64,000 bases of DNA from Halorubrum lacusprofundi ATCC 49239 (GCF_000022205.1 NC_012029.1:1922001-1986000), one strand, 5' to 3'. Counted from the first letter of the stretch, positions 8,611-17,221 are shown. A program made the numbers and translations. Notes: generated by a model from the letters alone, not told the origin.

Positions 8611-9015
8611 ATGACCCGCACACCGGCGTCCGCCGGACGAGGGAACGCCCCCTTCTGGGCGACAGTCGCCGTCGCCGCGCTGTACCTGCCGGCATCGATC
8701 GCCGCTCGCGCGCTGGTCGATCCGGTGTACGCCGCCGGACGGCGGGGCGTGCCCCCGGCGGTCGCCGACGCGGCGGGCACCCTGCCCGCGACGCTCGTCG
8801 CCGGAGCGCTGTGGCTTCTGGTCGCCGGCGGGTTCCTGTACGCCTTCGCCGCGGAGCTCGACGCGATGCGGACCCGGACCGCGTGGTCGCCGCCGGCTAA
8901 GGGGTACCTGATCCTCGCGGCCGGCTCCCTGTTGGCGCACCCGGTCACGGGGACCCCCCTTCTGTTCCTGCTCGTCCCCGGATACACGCTTCATCGCGGA
9001 CTGCGAGTCCGTTAG
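8611..9015 (+). CDS. Hypothetical membrane protein
   Basis: A 134-residue protein with about four hydrophobic segments (VAVAALYLPASIAARALV; LPATLVAGALWLLVAGGFLYAFA; YLILAAGSLLAHPV; PLLFLLVPGYTLHRGL). The topology suggests an integral membrane protein with short loops. No family is recognised. The ATG at 8611 was preferred. An ATG at 8550 would add 20 basic residues and cannot be excluded. Confidence 0.6.
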   Translation: MTRTPASAGRGNAPFWATVAVAALYLPASIAARALVDPVYAAGRRGVPPAVADAAGTLPATLVAGALWLLVAGGFLYAFAAELDAMRTRTAWSPPAKGYLILAAGSLLAHPVTGTPLLFLLVPGYTLHRGLRVR

Positions 9016-9092
9016 CGGGGCGGGATCAGCGCCCACGGCCCGTACTTTTATTCCGACGCGATTCGTGATGTAGATACGAACAGGCACTGTCA

Positions 9093-9389
9093 ATGGCACA
9101 CGAGACCCCTTCTGAACGAACGGAGACGGTCGCAACGCCGGAGCGCCGCCGAGTCATCGCCGGACTCGCGGACGGAACGGTCGAGACGGTCGCGGACCTG
9201 CAGGTCCGTGGGCGGGCGGACGAGATCGCTGCCAAACTCCGCGAGACCCACCTCCCCGCTCTGGAGGAGGCCGGGTACATCGAGTGGAACCGAGAGGAAG
9301 GGACGATCAACCCCGGGCCGAACTTCGAGGAGGCGGGCGACCACGTCGCCGACCTCCCGGATCCGGACGGCGAACCGGCCGACGACTGA
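9093..9389 (+). CDS. Winged-helix DNA-binding protein (ArsR-like)
   Basis: A 98-residue acidic protein whose core (RRRVIAGLADGTVETVADLQVRGRADEIAAKLRETHLPALEEAGYIEWNREEGTI in three helices plus wing) is the pattern of the haloarchaeal ArsR-like winged-helix domains: helix 1 RRRVIAGLA, recognition helix IAAKLRETHLPALEEAG, wing YIEWNREEG. It probably binds DNA as a dimer; the target is unknown. A TATA-like CTTTTATT at 9044-9051 would give a leader of about 20 nt. The orphan methylase gene follows 118 bp downstream on the same strand with its own promoter. Confidence 0.7.
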   Translation: MAHETPSERTETVATPERRRVIAGLADGTVETVADLQVRGRADEIAAKLRETHLPALEEAGYIEWNREEGTINPGPNFEEAGDHVADLPDPDGEPADD

Positions 9390-9472
9390 GTCCGCCGGCG
9401 GGCGGTTGTCTCGCCCGGAGGGCCGTCGTGGCCGGCGAGGGCGCCGTCCTGGGTCGATTGCTCGCCCGTGAC

Positions 9473-9481
9473 GTTTATAAA
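9473..9481 (+). promoter_or_regulatory. TATA box of the Dam-type methylase gene
   Basis: TTTATAAAC about 30 bp upstream of the ATG at 9508, a strong archaeal TATA box placed for a leaderless or nearly leaderless message. Confidence 0.65.
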
Positions 9482-9507
9482 CCGCGGCGGGCGAGCCCAG
9501 ACATCCT

Positions 9508-10428
9508 ATGGCCGAGCCGATTCTGAAGTGGGCCGGCGGGAAGCGGCAGCTCCTCGACGAGCTGTACGCCCGGTTCCCCGCGACGTACGGCCGTTACCAC
9601 GAGCCGTTTGTCGGCGGCGGTGCGGTGTTCTTTGACCTCGAACCGACTGACGCGACGGTCAACGACGCGAATCCGCGGCTGGTGAACTTCTACGAGCGGG
9701 TGCGCGATGAGCCCGAAGCGCTGATCGAGCGGCTGGAATCGTTCGACGACCCCGACGCCGACCCGGGCCCCGCCCTCCCGTACGCCGAGGAGACCGCCCG
9801 CGATCGCGACGTGGAGAGCTACTACTACCAGCAGCGTGCGCGGTTCAACAGGCGCCCGTACGAGGGCGAATTCGATTCACTGGAGGAGGCCGCACTCCTG
9901 TTGTACCTCAATCGAACCTGCTACAACGGGCTCTACCGCGAGAACGCCGACGGCGGGTTCAACGTTCCCGTGGGCCGGTACGCGAACCCCGACTGGGTCC
10001 AGCGTGACCGGATCCGGCGAGCGAGCGACGCGCTCACGGACGCGACGATCCGGAACGACGACTTCGCGTACGTCCTCGACGCCGCGGAGCCGGGCGATCT
10101 GGTCTATTTCGATCCCCCCTACGAGCCGATGAGCGCGACCGCGAGCTTCAACGAGTACAGCGCCGAGGGGTTCGACCGCGACGACCAGCGCCGGCTGCTC
10201 GACGTGGCGGCCGAGCTCGACGAGGCCGGCGTGCGGGTCGTCCTCTCGAACAGCGGCGTGATGTACGAGCCGTACGCGGAGGCGGGCTTCTCCGTCGATA
10301 TCGAGGGCGCGACCCGGGCGATCAACAGCGACGCGGGGAACCGCGACGAGGTCGACGAGATCGTCGCGACCAACGTCCCCCCGTCCGAGCGCCGCGCCGA
10401 CGGACAGCGCGACCTCGCGGAGTTCTGA
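9508..10428 (+). CDS. Dam-family DNA N6-adenine methyltransferase (orphan)
   Basis: A 306-residue D12-class (alpha-type) DNA adenine methylase. It transfers methyl from SAM to adenine N6. The SAM-binding motif I KWAGGKRQLLDEL is at residues 7-19, HEPFVGGGAVFFDL near 31, NRTCYNGLYREN near 136 and the catalytic DPPY near 197. These are the landmarks of E. coli Dam and DpnM; the family often targets GATC, but specificity is not readable from sequence. No restriction endonuclease gene lies beside it (neighbours are a winged-helix protein and a Usp protein), so it looks like an orphan methylase with a regulatory or protective role. Confidence 0.92.
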   Translation: MAEPILKWAGGKRQLLDELYARFPATYGRYHEPFVGGGAVFFDLEPTDATVNDANPRLVNFYERVRDEPEALIERLESFDDPDADPGPALPYAEETARDRDVESYYYQQRARFNRRPYEGEFDSLEEAALLLYLNRTCYNGLYRENADGGFNVPVGRYANPDWVQRDRIRRASDALTDATIRNDDFAYVLDAAEPGDLVYFDPPYEPMSATASFNEYSAEGFDRDDQRRLLDVAAELDEAGVRVVLSNSGVMYEPYAEAGFSVDIEGATRAINSDAGNRDEVDEIVATNVPPSERRADGQRDLAEF

Positions 10429-10528
10429 AGGGCGGCGTCCTCGACTGCCTGTCCGGGCGCCAGCCCGATTCGCTCGGCGGCGACCACAGAGGGCTGGCTT
10501 TTTGCCCTCCCCCGCCGACGACTCGCGT

Positions 10529-10978
10529 ATGACCGATCTCGACATCGACCTCGTCCTCGTGTCCGTGGACGGCAGCGAGGAGTCCCACGAGGCGGTCGAC
10601 TACGCGATCGCCGTCGCCGCCGAGTACGACGCGAGCGTCCACGCCTTATACGTGCTCGACGAGGACGTGGTCCGCGCGATCGACCACGGCGTGGTCGACG
10701 AGGGCGACGTGGCCGACGACACCGAGGCGTTCACCGACTCCGTGGTGCGGCGCGCCGAGGCGGCCGGCATCGCCCACAGCAACTCCATCGCCTACGGGTT
10801 CTCCACGAAGGTGAAGACGGTTCACCCCGGCAGCGTCGTCCTCGACACCGCCGAGGAGCTGGAGTCGGACTTCATCGTCGTCCCGCGCGAGCCCGTCTCC
10901 GGCGACCCCGGCGAGGTGCTCGGGAAGGCCGCCGAGTACGTCCTCCTGTACGCCAGCCAGCCCGTGCTGTCCGTGTGA
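10529..10978 (+). CDS. Universal stress protein family protein
   Basis: A 149-residue UspA-like protein. The first strand and acid (IDLVLVSVDGSEESHEAVDYAIAVA) are canonical. The C-terminal nucleotide loop (GEVLGKAAEYVLLYASQPVLSV) is a weakened form of the G-x2-G-x9-G(S/T) ATP-binding motif, so ATP binding is uncertain. The TATA-like GCTTTTTGC about 27 bp before the ATG supports this start. Its TGA overlaps the ATG of the next gene by one base (TGATG), so the two are probably cotranscribed. Confidence 0.85.
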   Translation: MTDLDIDLVLVSVDGSEESHEAVDYAIAVAAEYDASVHALYVLDEDVVRAIDHGVVDEGDVADDTEAFTDSVVRRAEAAGIAHSNSIAYGFSTKVKTVHPGSVVLDTAEELESDFIVVPREPVSGDPGEVLGKAAEYVLLYASQPVLSV

Positions 10979-11793
10979 TGGTCGGCGATCTTCCCTTCCT
11001 TCCGGCGGGAACTACCCTCCCGCCCGCGCCGTACCTCCTCGTCGTCCTGCTCGCGACCGGCGGGGTCGTCGCCGCGCTCCGCCGGCGACGACCGCGGGTC
11101 ACCGGTCGCCGCGTGCTCGCGCTCGCTCCGTGGATGGCGCTCGGCTCGGCGGCCCACGTCCTCTACGTCGTCGACGCGCTCCCGCCCCTCCTCTCACCCT
11201 TCGCCGGCTCGCCGACCGTCTATCTCACGGTGGGGTCGCTGGCGGGCGCGGCGTGGCTCGTCGCCGACGCCACCCGCCCGGACCGGGTGCCGGCGGTCCT
11301 CGCGGTCGCCGGCACGCTCCTCCTCGCCCCGGTCGTCGCGGTCGCGGTCTCGACCGGGCTCTCGCCGGAGGGCGCGCGCTGGTCAACGATCGCACTCGTG
11401 CTTACGATCCCGATCGCCGGCGCCGTCTGGGTCGGTCTGACGCGACTTCGACCCGAAACTGCGATCACCGGCGGTGTCGGCGCCCTCGCCGTGTTCGCGC
11501 ACGCGCTCGACGGCGTTTCGACCGCGGTCGGGACGACCCACCTCGGATTCGGCGAACGCACGCCGGTCTCGCGGATCCTGCTTGAGATCGGCGGGCTCCC
11601 GTCGCTGCCGGTGGTCGGCGAGGGGTGGCTGTTCCTGCTCGTGAAGCTCGCGGTCGCGAGCGCCGTCGTCTGGCTCTTCGCGGGGTACATCCGGGAGACG
11701 CCCGGCGAGGGCTACCTCCTGCTCGGCTTCGTGGCCGCCGTCGGGCTCGGCCCCGCGGCTCACAACCTGCTGCTGTTCGCCGTGGCGGCGTAA
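10978..11793 (+). CDS. DUF63 family membrane protein
   Basis: A 271-residue archaeal integral membrane protein with about seven to eight hydrophobic helices. DUF63 signature blocks are clear: VFAHALDGVSTAVG near residue 173, ERTPVSRILLEIGG near 190, GEGWLFLLVKLAVA near 212 and GLGPAAHNLLLF at the C-terminus. The polar residues within these helices (His, Asp, Glu) suggest a transport or enzymatic site, but the family function is unknown. The ATG overlaps the stop of the upstream Usp gene, implying translational coupling. Confidence 0.85.
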   Translation: MVGDLPFLPAGTTLPPAPYLLVVLLATGGVVAALRRRRPRVTGRRVLALAPWMALGSAAHVLYVVDALPPLLSPFAGSPTVYLTVGSLAGAAWLVADATRPDRVPAVLAVAGTLLLAPVVAVAVSTGLSPEGARWSTIALVLTIPIAGAVWVGLTRLRPETAITGGVGALAVFAHALDGVSTAVGTTHLGFGERTPVSRILLEIGGLPSLPVVGEGWLFLLVKLAVASAVVWLFAGYIRETPGEGYLLLGFVAAVGLGPAAHNLLLFAVAA

Positions 11794-11829
11794 CGGACCG
11801 GAACCCACGGACACCGTTTCTCCCCGGCG

Positions 11830-12312
11830 TCACAAGACGGAGATCGCAAACGCGACGGCGACACCAGCCAATATGACTGCCTGTACGAACGGGCCGGCGA
11901 AGACACCGATCACCGCGTAGACTGACTGTCGGACGGCGACACGCGGCTCGGCGCCGTTCTCATAGAGGCTACCGAGAAACACGGTTCCACCCACTCCGAC
12001 GACGAGACCGATCGGGCCCATCACGAACAGCAACACGATGCCAACCAGCGTGCCGACGGCGACGGTCCGCGTCGATGCGCCACCGAGCTTTCCGGAGAGC
12101 ATTCCTGACAACAGTTCCACCGCGGAGGCCAGAAGCGAGACGAGAACGAGTGCGAGCAGGACGGTGAGGCTCGGCTCGGTGAAGCCGGTGGTGTACGTGT
12201 AGCCGATAACGGTCAGTGCTGCGAGGACGCCGCTTGGCACGAACGGGACGAACGAACTGGCGGTCCACACGACGAGCAGCACGATCGCTATTTCAGCCGC
12301 GGAGAAAACCAT
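11830..12312 (-). CDS. DUF456 family membrane protein
   Basis: A 160-residue membrane protein with about five hydrophobic segments and a conserved GKLGGASTRTVAVGTLVGIVLLFVMGPIGLVVG core. The GGAS/ST-x-GxxxG and LYENGAEPRVAVRQSVYAVIGVFAG elements are characteristic of DUF456, a widespread small membrane family of unknown function. The gene converges on the DUF63 gene and stands alone. Confidence 0.8.
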   Translation of the reverse strand: MVFSAAEIAIVLLVVWTASSFVPFVPSGVLAALTVIGYTYTTGFTEPSLTVLLALVLVSLLASAVELLSGMLSGKLGGASTRTVAVGTLVGIVLLFVMGPIGLVVGVGGTVFLGSLYENGAEPRVAVRQSVYAVIGVFAGPFVQAVILAGVAVAFAISVL

Positions 12313-12450
12313 ACAGCAGTATCGTCACGCGAGTTCAAAACGGTTCATCTCGAACGAGCTTTTCAGCGGTCGTCGCAGACGCTCGATAGCCCGACAGCTC
12401 GTCGGAAGTGATCGAAACGGGAGAGTACGAAATCGAATCGACCGTCGCGC

Positions 12451-13032
12451 TCAGCCTTCTTCTTCGACGACTTCCGGGTCCTCGATGGCCGACTGCAGCG
12501 AGTCGAGCCCGTTGACCCATTCGGAGACGAGCCCGTACTCCAGCTCCTCGACGAGGTCGATGTCGAGAGCCTCGCCGTCGATAATTCGAGTCCCGGCCTG
12601 CACGACGTAGCCGAGCGCGGCGTCGAGGTCGTCGTTGGCCTCGGCGTCGGCGGCCGCGTGCACGAACTCGCTCACGTCGCCCTCGACGACGCCGCCGACG
12701 ACGTACTCCTCGGCCGCGTAGAAGACGGGAACGAGCGAGGTCTGGACGCCGTCGATCAGCATGACCTTGTCCTCGTCGTCGAACTCCACGTCGGCGAGCA
12801 CGATGTCGCGGACGGTCCGGATCTCCTCGACGGCGCGGTCCTCGTCGATGCGCTCGTCGTCGAGCGCCGCGAGCACCTTCACGACCGCGATCGCGGCGTC
12901 GTCTTGGAGGTTCAACAGGAGCCGCGCGGAGTCCTCGTTTTCGGGGTCTAAATCCTCCTCTTCGAGCCTGTCGAGCCAGTTCTGCCAGCGTTCGTCGGTA
13001 TAGAACGTTTCAACGGCGTCGTCGTCGGTCAT
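12451..13032 (-). CDS. DUF2150 family protein
   Basis: A 193-residue very acidic soluble protein restricted to haloarchaea. The pattern FYTDERWQNWLDRLEEE at the N-terminus, LLNLQDDAAIAVVKVLAALDD near residue 44 and DVEFDDEDKVMLIDGVQTSL near 83 identify DUF2150. It is mostly helical with no catalytic motif visible. I chose the ATG at 13032; an earlier one adds nine residues. The TatD gene lies upstream on the same strand, separated by 84 bases. Confidence 0.8.
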   Translation of the reverse strand: MTDDDAVETFYTDERWQNWLDRLEEEDLDPENEDSARLLLNLQDDAAIAVVKVLAALDDERIDEDRAVEEIRTVRDIVLADVEFDDEDKVMLIDGVQTSLVPVFYAAEEYVVGGVVEGDVSEFVHAAADAEANDDLDAALGYVVQAGTRIIDGEALDIDLVEELEYGLVSEWVNGLDSLQSAIEDPEVVEEEG

Positions 13033-13116
13033 GTACCCTACGTCGCCCGGACTACTCAAATGCCTTTCCTATCGATCGCCGAGCGAGAGGGCGTCTCACC
13101 CGCCCGATGCCGGGAT

Positions 13117-13974
13117 TCAGGTATCACGATTGAGCGTCGACTCGGTGTCGATCTCGTACACGGCGCGGGGTGTCTCGACATGAGCGCGCCGGACCGCGTC
13201 GTCGTATCCCGCTTCCAGCAGCCAGCGGACACGGCGCGGGACTGTCTTCGGACCGAGCACCATCCCCGGCTTTTCGGGGTCGTCGACGTAGTCGGTCTCC
13301 ATCAGGAAGGGCTCGCCCGACTCGGCGGCGCGTTCGAGCCGGTCCTTCTCGCTCATCACGCTCGGGGTGAGTCCCGCGAGTCGCCCCTCGGCGTAATGTT
13401 TTACCACGCGCGTGGGATCGAGTCCCACCTCCTCAGCGGCGGCGGCCAGATCGGTGAGGTCCTCGCTGGCCTCGGTGTGGAGCTGGACGGCGCAGTCGAG
13501 GGCGGCACCGAGCTCGAACGCGCGCCGCGTCACGGCGTTCGACGCCGCCCAGACCGCGTCGCTCACGTCGTAATGCGGGCGCCCCGACTTCAGCGCCAGT
13601 GCATCGCCGTCGGCGACGAACTCGCTTGCGACCTCGATCCCGCCCTGCATCAGGTCGCGGGCGTCCTCGGGCGAGAACCCCCGATCGTCGACGAGCCGAC
13701 TTATCAGGCCGGGATGAACGCCGAGGACGGGCCACGCGCGCCCCGGAAGCACCTCGTTTGCGGCCGCGACCGCGTCGAGCGTCTCCTCGAAGACGGGCCG
13801 GAAGTCGGTCGGCTCGTCGGGCTCGACGCCGAGGTGCCACGACGGCTTGTTTACTACGAGCAGATGGGTCCCGCCGAGCCGGACGAAGTCCTTGACGGCG
13901 TCGACCCCGCGACCGTGACGCGGATCGAGGTGGAGATGATTGTCGAGCACCGGCGTGTCGAGGTCGTCGGTCAT
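13117..13974 (-). CDS. TatD family metal-dependent hydrolase
   Basis: A 285-residue amidohydrolase-superfamily protein of the archaeal TatD-like group. Metal ligands are visible in order: the DNHLHLD HxH motif at residues 11-17, GVHPG near 85, QLHTEASED near 143, VVKHYAEG near 168 and the ETDYVDDP aspartate near 204. TatD enzymes are divalent-metal nucleases or deoxyribonucleases; this subgroup is less well characterised and could act on other phosphoesters. A TATA box (GTTTATAAGC in gene orientation) 26-35 bp before the ATG at 13974 supports a leaderless start. Confidence 0.88.
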   Translation of the reverse strand: MTDDLDTPVLDNHLHLDPRHGRGVDAVKDFVRLGGTHLLVVNKPSWHLGVEPDEPTDFRPVFEETLDAVAAANEVLPGRAWPVLGVHPGLISRLVDDRGFSPEDARDLMQGGIEVASEFVADGDALALKSGRPHYDVSDAVWAASNAVTRRAFELGAALDCAVQLHTEASEDLTDLAAAAEEVGLDPTRVVKHYAEGRLAGLTPSVMSEKDRLERAAESGEPFLMETDYVDDPEKPGMVLGPKTVPRRVRWLLEAGYDDAVRRAHVETPRAVYEIDTESTLNRDT

Positions 13975-13998
13975 GTACAGAGAAGGGGCCGGACGACG

Positions 13999-14008
13999 CT
14001 TATAAACA
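13999..14008 (-). promoter_or_regulatory. TATA box of the TatD gene
   Basis: GCTTATAAAC on the plus strand, centred about 30 bp from the ATG at 13974. A good match to the haloarchaeal TATA box. Confidence 0.6.
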
Positions 14009-14095
14009 ACGGCCGCGGGTCTCAGAGAGCGATTCGAAAGGGATTACCCGGACCTCATAGTCACGGGGATACCGGGAACCGTGAGGATCCGCTCG

Positions 14096-14551
14096 TCACT
14101 CGATTTCGATCTCGGTTCGCTCACCCGAGGACCGAGTCGAGCGGTCGTAATCCGTCGTGAGATCTTCCAACACCAGTTTGAAATTGCGCTTGTTGGCCTT
14201 CCAGACGATATCAAAGGCATCACCGACGATTGGGATTGTTCCCACGGCCACATCCAAGGAGATATTCGCGATCATTCTGAGCAGCGTTGTGTAGGACACA
14301 CCGAGACGGGCCGACTCAACCACGATGTACAGCGAGACTCCGCCGCTGAGTACGTCTCCTGCCCCTGGGAGAATACCGAGCACTGGATCGATACCGATAC
14401 GATAGCCGATTCCCGGAACGCGGATGCCCTCATCGAGAACGTACGCCACGAGTTGTATACGCTTGACCGCTGCCCGGTCAACCGACTTCGGTAGGTGCTC
14501 TATCCGTTCGTTGAACTCGGTCAGAAACTCGCTTTTCTGTCCTCCCGTCAT
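14096..14551 (-). CDS. DUF4112 domain-containing membrane protein
   Basis: A 151-residue protein matching DUF4112: YRIGIDPVLGILPGAGDVLSGGVSLYIV at about residues 50-77 and MIANISLDVAVGTIPIVGDAFDIVWKANKRNFKLV at about 94-128. The two Gly/Pro-rich hydrophobic repeats (LGILPGAGD and VGTIPIVGDAFD) are the hallmark of this family, and probably insert into the membrane. Function unknown. The gene has visibly more A+T and less biased codons than its neighbours. A TATA-like GGTTATCT lies about 29 bp before the ATG. Confidence 0.85.
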   Translation of the reverse strand: MTGGQKSEFLTEFNERIEHLPKSVDRAAVKRIQLVAYVLDEGIRVPGIGYRIGIDPVLGILPGAGDVLSGGVSLYIVVESARLGVSYTTLLRMIANISLDVAVGTIPIVGDAFDIVWKANKRNFKLVLEDLTTDYDRSTRSSGERTEIEIE

Positions 14552-14600
14552 AGATTACGTATAGTTTCCTGCCAGATAACCTTGATGTCCCCAATAGCGG

Positions 14601-14999
14601 CTACGTTCCGGAGCCGTCCCCATCACCGTCGCGGCCGGTAACTTTCCGAATGCACGAGGAGCCGAAGGGGCCGAGTTCGCCGGCGTCCAGCTTCACGAAG
14701 TGGCCGGTCGTGATCGTCGTCCCGCAGCGACGGCACTCGAACTCCCCTTCGCGCTGGACCACCTGACGCTCGTAGTTCACGTACGTCCCGCCGCGCTGGA
14801 CCCGAAGGCGGGCGTTCTCGCGCTCGATGACGCCGCGCTTCTCGGCGGCGTCGAGGATATCGCGGGTGAGCGAGGGGCTCGTCGTCACCGTCTCGATCCG
14901 GTCGATCGCGTCCGGCAGCGCCAGCTCCTCGTGTTCGAGATGAGCCAGCAGCTCGACGCCGAGCTCCAGCTTTTCCTCGCGCGAGGGCGGATCGCTCAC
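14601..14999 (-). CDS. DUF5830-like zinc-ribbon protein
   Basis: A 132-residue protein. The N-terminal half is helical (EKLELGVELLAHLEHEELALPDAIDRIETVT) and resembles a winged-helix unit. The C-terminal part has a zinc-ribbon-like FECRRCGTTITTGHFVKL with Cys-x2-Cys and a later SSCIRKVTGR cysteine. The order fits the haloarchaeal DUF5830 group, function unknown. I chose the GTG at 14999 because a minus-strand CTTAAGAC box lies about 25 bp before it, consistent with a leaderless message. An upstream frame extension starting at 15056 is basic and unlike haloarchaeal proteins. The gene is divergent from pus10. Confidence 0.65.
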   Translation of the reverse strand: MSDPPSREEKLELGVELLAHLEHEELALPDAIDRIETVTTSPSLTRDILDAAEKRGVIERENARLRVQRGGTYVNYERQVVQREGEFECRRCGTTITTGHFVKLDAGELGPFGSSCIRKVTGRDGDGDGSGT

Positions 15000-15121
15000 G
15001 CCCGGCGAAACGACGCGGACCGTCTTAAGTCGGCCGGGAGGGAGCCGGAACAGCACCCAGAATCGGCGAGTGCGCCCCGCGATGTAGTAAGACAGTTACC
15101 ACGGGGGACGCTGGAGACCGT

Positions 15122-16405
15122 ATGGACGTACTCGAGGTCGCGGCGCGGGCGACCGGGACGGGGCCGGTGTGCGACGCGTGTCTCGGCCGGCTCGTCGCCG
15201 ACCGGAGCTTCGGGCTGTCGAACGCCGAGCGCGGGTCGGCGCTGCGGACCAGTCTTGCGCTCCGCGACGACGAGGACTACGAGCCGGTCGAGACGGCAGA
15301 CTGCTGGGTGTGTGAGGGGCGCTGCACCGAGTTCGACGAATGGGCCGAGCGGGCCGCCGAGGCGGTTGAGGACGTGGAGTTCGCCACCTACAACGTCGGC
15401 ACCCGTCCCCCGCCGCTGATCGAGGAGAACGAGGCGCTGCTCCGCGAGGAAGCCGGGCTCGACGACGACGCGGGCGAGCCGTTCAAGTCGGAGTTCAACC
15501 GCGAAGTCGGGAAGCGGTTCGGCCGGCTCACGGAGACGGAGGTGTCGTTCGACCGCCCGGACGTGCAGTTCACGATCGACCTCGCCGAAGACGAGATCGA
15601 CGCGAAGGTGAACTCCACGTTTGTGTACGGCCGGTATCGAAAACTGGAACGGGACATCCCGCAGACCGAGTGGCCCTGCCGCGAGTGCAAGGGCTCGGGG
15701 CGACAGGGCGCGGACCCCTGTGATCACTGTGGCGGCTCCGGCTACCTCTACGACGACAGCGTCGAGGAGTACACCGCGCCCGTCGTCGAGGACGTGATGG
15801 ACGGCACCGAGGCGACGTTCCACGGCGCGGGCCGGGAGGACGTGGACGCCTTGATGCTCGGAACCGGGCGCCCGTTCGTGATCGAAGTCGAGGAGCCGCG
15901 CCGCCGCCGGGTCGACACCGATCGCCTGCAGGCCGACATCAACGCCTTCGCCGACGGCGCCGTGGAGGTCGAGGGGCTCCGGCTCGCGACCTACGACATG
16001 GTCGAACGCGTGAAGGAACACGACGCTGCGAAGCGCTACCGCGCCGAGGTAGCCTTCGACGCCGACGTGGACGCCGACGCCCTCGCGGCCGCGGTCGAAG
16101 AGCTTGAGGGGACGACTGTCGAGCAGTACACCCCGAACCGGGTCGACCACCGCCGGGCGAGCATCACCCGCGAGCGCGACGTGTACGAGGCGACCGCCGA
16201 ACTCGACGACGCCCGCCACGCGATCGTGGAGATTCACGGCGAAGGTGGGCTCTACATCAAAGAGCTGATCTCCGGCGACGAGGGCCGGACGGAGCCGAGC
16301 CTCGCAGGCCTGCTCGGCGTCGGCGCCGAGGTCACCGCGCTCGACGTGGTCGCCGTCGAGGGCGAAGACGAGCCGTTCGAGCGCGAGGAGTTCTTCCGGG
16401 AGTGA
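15122..16405 (+). CDS. pus10: tRNA pseudouridine(54/55) synthase Pus10
   Basis: A 427-residue archaeal Pus10, which converts U54 and U55 of the tRNA T-loop to pseudouridine (archaea use it for Psi55 in place of TruB). The N-terminal zinc module has VCDACLGR near residue 16 and CWVCEGRC near 61. The FNREVGKRF and VQFTIDLAEDEIDAKVNSTFVYGRYRK segments belong to the THUMP-like domain. A CRECKGSGRQGADPCDHCGGSGY zinc motif is near 184-206. The catalytic GREDVDALMLGTGRPFVIEVEEP segment, with the catalytic Asp, is near 237-258. IHGEGGLYIKELISGDEGRTEPSLAGLLG near the end is the conserved C-terminal motif. Length and order are as expected. Confidence 0.95.
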   Translation: MDVLEVAARATGTGPVCDACLGRLVADRSFGLSNAERGSALRTSLALRDDEDYEPVETADCWVCEGRCTEFDEWAERAAEAVEDVEFATYNVGTRPPPLIEENEALLREEAGLDDDAGEPFKSEFNREVGKRFGRLTETEVSFDRPDVQFTIDLAEDEIDAKVNSTFVYGRYRKLERDIPQTEWPCRECKGSGRQGADPCDHCGGSGYLYDDSVEEYTAPVVEDVMDGTEATFHGAGREDVDALMLGTGRPFVIEVEEPRRRRVDTDRLQADINAFADGAVEVEGLRLATYDMVERVKEHDAAKRYRAEVAFDADVDADALAAAVEELEGTTVEQYTPNRVDHRRASITRERDVYEATAELDDARHAIVEIHGEGGLYIKELISGDEGRTEPSLAGLLGVGAEVTALDVVAVEGEDEPFEREEFFRE

Positions 16406-16450
16406 CGGTCCGGGAGTGACGGCGCCGACCTCGGGCGCGGGACCAACGGG

Positions 16451-16480
16451 ATTTATCAGACGTACGTCTGACGATAGGGC
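16451..16480 (+). promoter_or_regulatory. Usp promoter with 16-bp perfect palindrome
   Basis: A TATA-like ATTTATCA at 16451-16458 lies about 25-30 bp before the ATG at 16481. It overlaps TCAGACGTACGTCTGA (16456-16471), a perfect 16-bp palindrome. A dyad between TATA box and start is the usual place for an archaeal repressor operator. Confidence 0.6.
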
Positions 16481-17221
16481 ATGAACGGGAGCGACGCCGA
16501 CAACGGAGGCGGCGGAGCGACGGACTCGGGCACCGACGGGGAACCGAGTTCTGGAGAGGGGGGTACTGAAACACCGCTATCCGACGGTTCGGGCGTCGAC
16601 ACCGCTGGCGAGGAGCCCCCACACGTCGGCGAACCCATCATCGAACCGGCCGTGGCGGAGGCGGCCGCGGCGGCGTCGACTGCGGCCGATGCGACGCTCG
16701 AAGGGGCCGACCGCGCGACGCGCCCGGACCGCGTCTCCTCGGTCCTCGTCGCTGTCGGCCCCGGACCGCACTCGGGGGCGACCGTCGACGTGGCGCGGGA
16801 GATTGCGGACGCGACCGACGCGTGGCTCGAACTCTTCCACGTCGTCCCCTCGGACGCCGCGCTTGCGGACGGGTCGGCGGGGGCGGACAGAAGCGACGCC
16901 GAGAACGATATCGAGACCACAGAGTCCGGAGACGGCGAGCGTGACGACTACGCCACAGCCGGTGAGCGACTGCTCGACGCTGCTCGCGACCGCCTCGGTG
17001 GGTTCGACCGAGTCGATCGCTGGCTCGTCGAGGACCGGTCGGCCGCGGGTGCGATCGTCGAACAGTCCCCCTACTACGACCTCGTGGTCGTCGGCGCCCC
17101 CACGACCGGCACCGTCGGCCGATTCGTGTTCGGCTCCACGACCGACACCGTGGTCGACGACGCCGAGGTTCCCGTGGTCGTCGTCGAGGCGGACGGCTCA
17201 ACTGCACTCAACGCGGAGTAG
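16481..17221 (+). CDS. Universal stress protein with long acidic N-terminal extension
   Basis: A 246-residue protein. Residues 1-85 are a Gly/Asp/Ser/Ala-rich extension of low complexity. The UspA fold begins at RVSSVLVAVGPGPHSGATVDVAREIA (about 85). An acidic loop interrupts the middle (about 130-155). The nucleotide-binding loop is intact: GAPTTGTVGRFVFGSTTDTVV matches G-x2-G-x9-G-S/T, so ATP binding is likely. Variants like this occur in haloarchaea next to transporters, but none is present here. The palindrome in its promoter suggests a dedicated repressor. The trp operon follows 133 bp downstream behind its own promoter. Confidence 0.82.
   Translation: MNGSDADNGGGGATDSGTDGEPSSGEGGTETPLSDGSGVDTAGEEPPHVGEPIIEPAVAEAAAAASTAADATLEGADRATRPDRVSSVLVAVGPGPHSGATVDVAREIADATDAWLELFHVVPSDAALADGSAGADRSDAENDIETTESGDGERDDYATAGERLLDAARDRLGGFDRVDRWLVEDRSAAGAIVEQSPYYDLVVVGAPTTGTVGRFVFGSTTDTVVDDAEVPVVVVEADGSTALNAE

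Noticed and set aside
13060-14160. 366-codon plus-strand frame opposite TatD
   Set aside because: TatD has all metal ligands on the minus strand; the plus frame has no motif.
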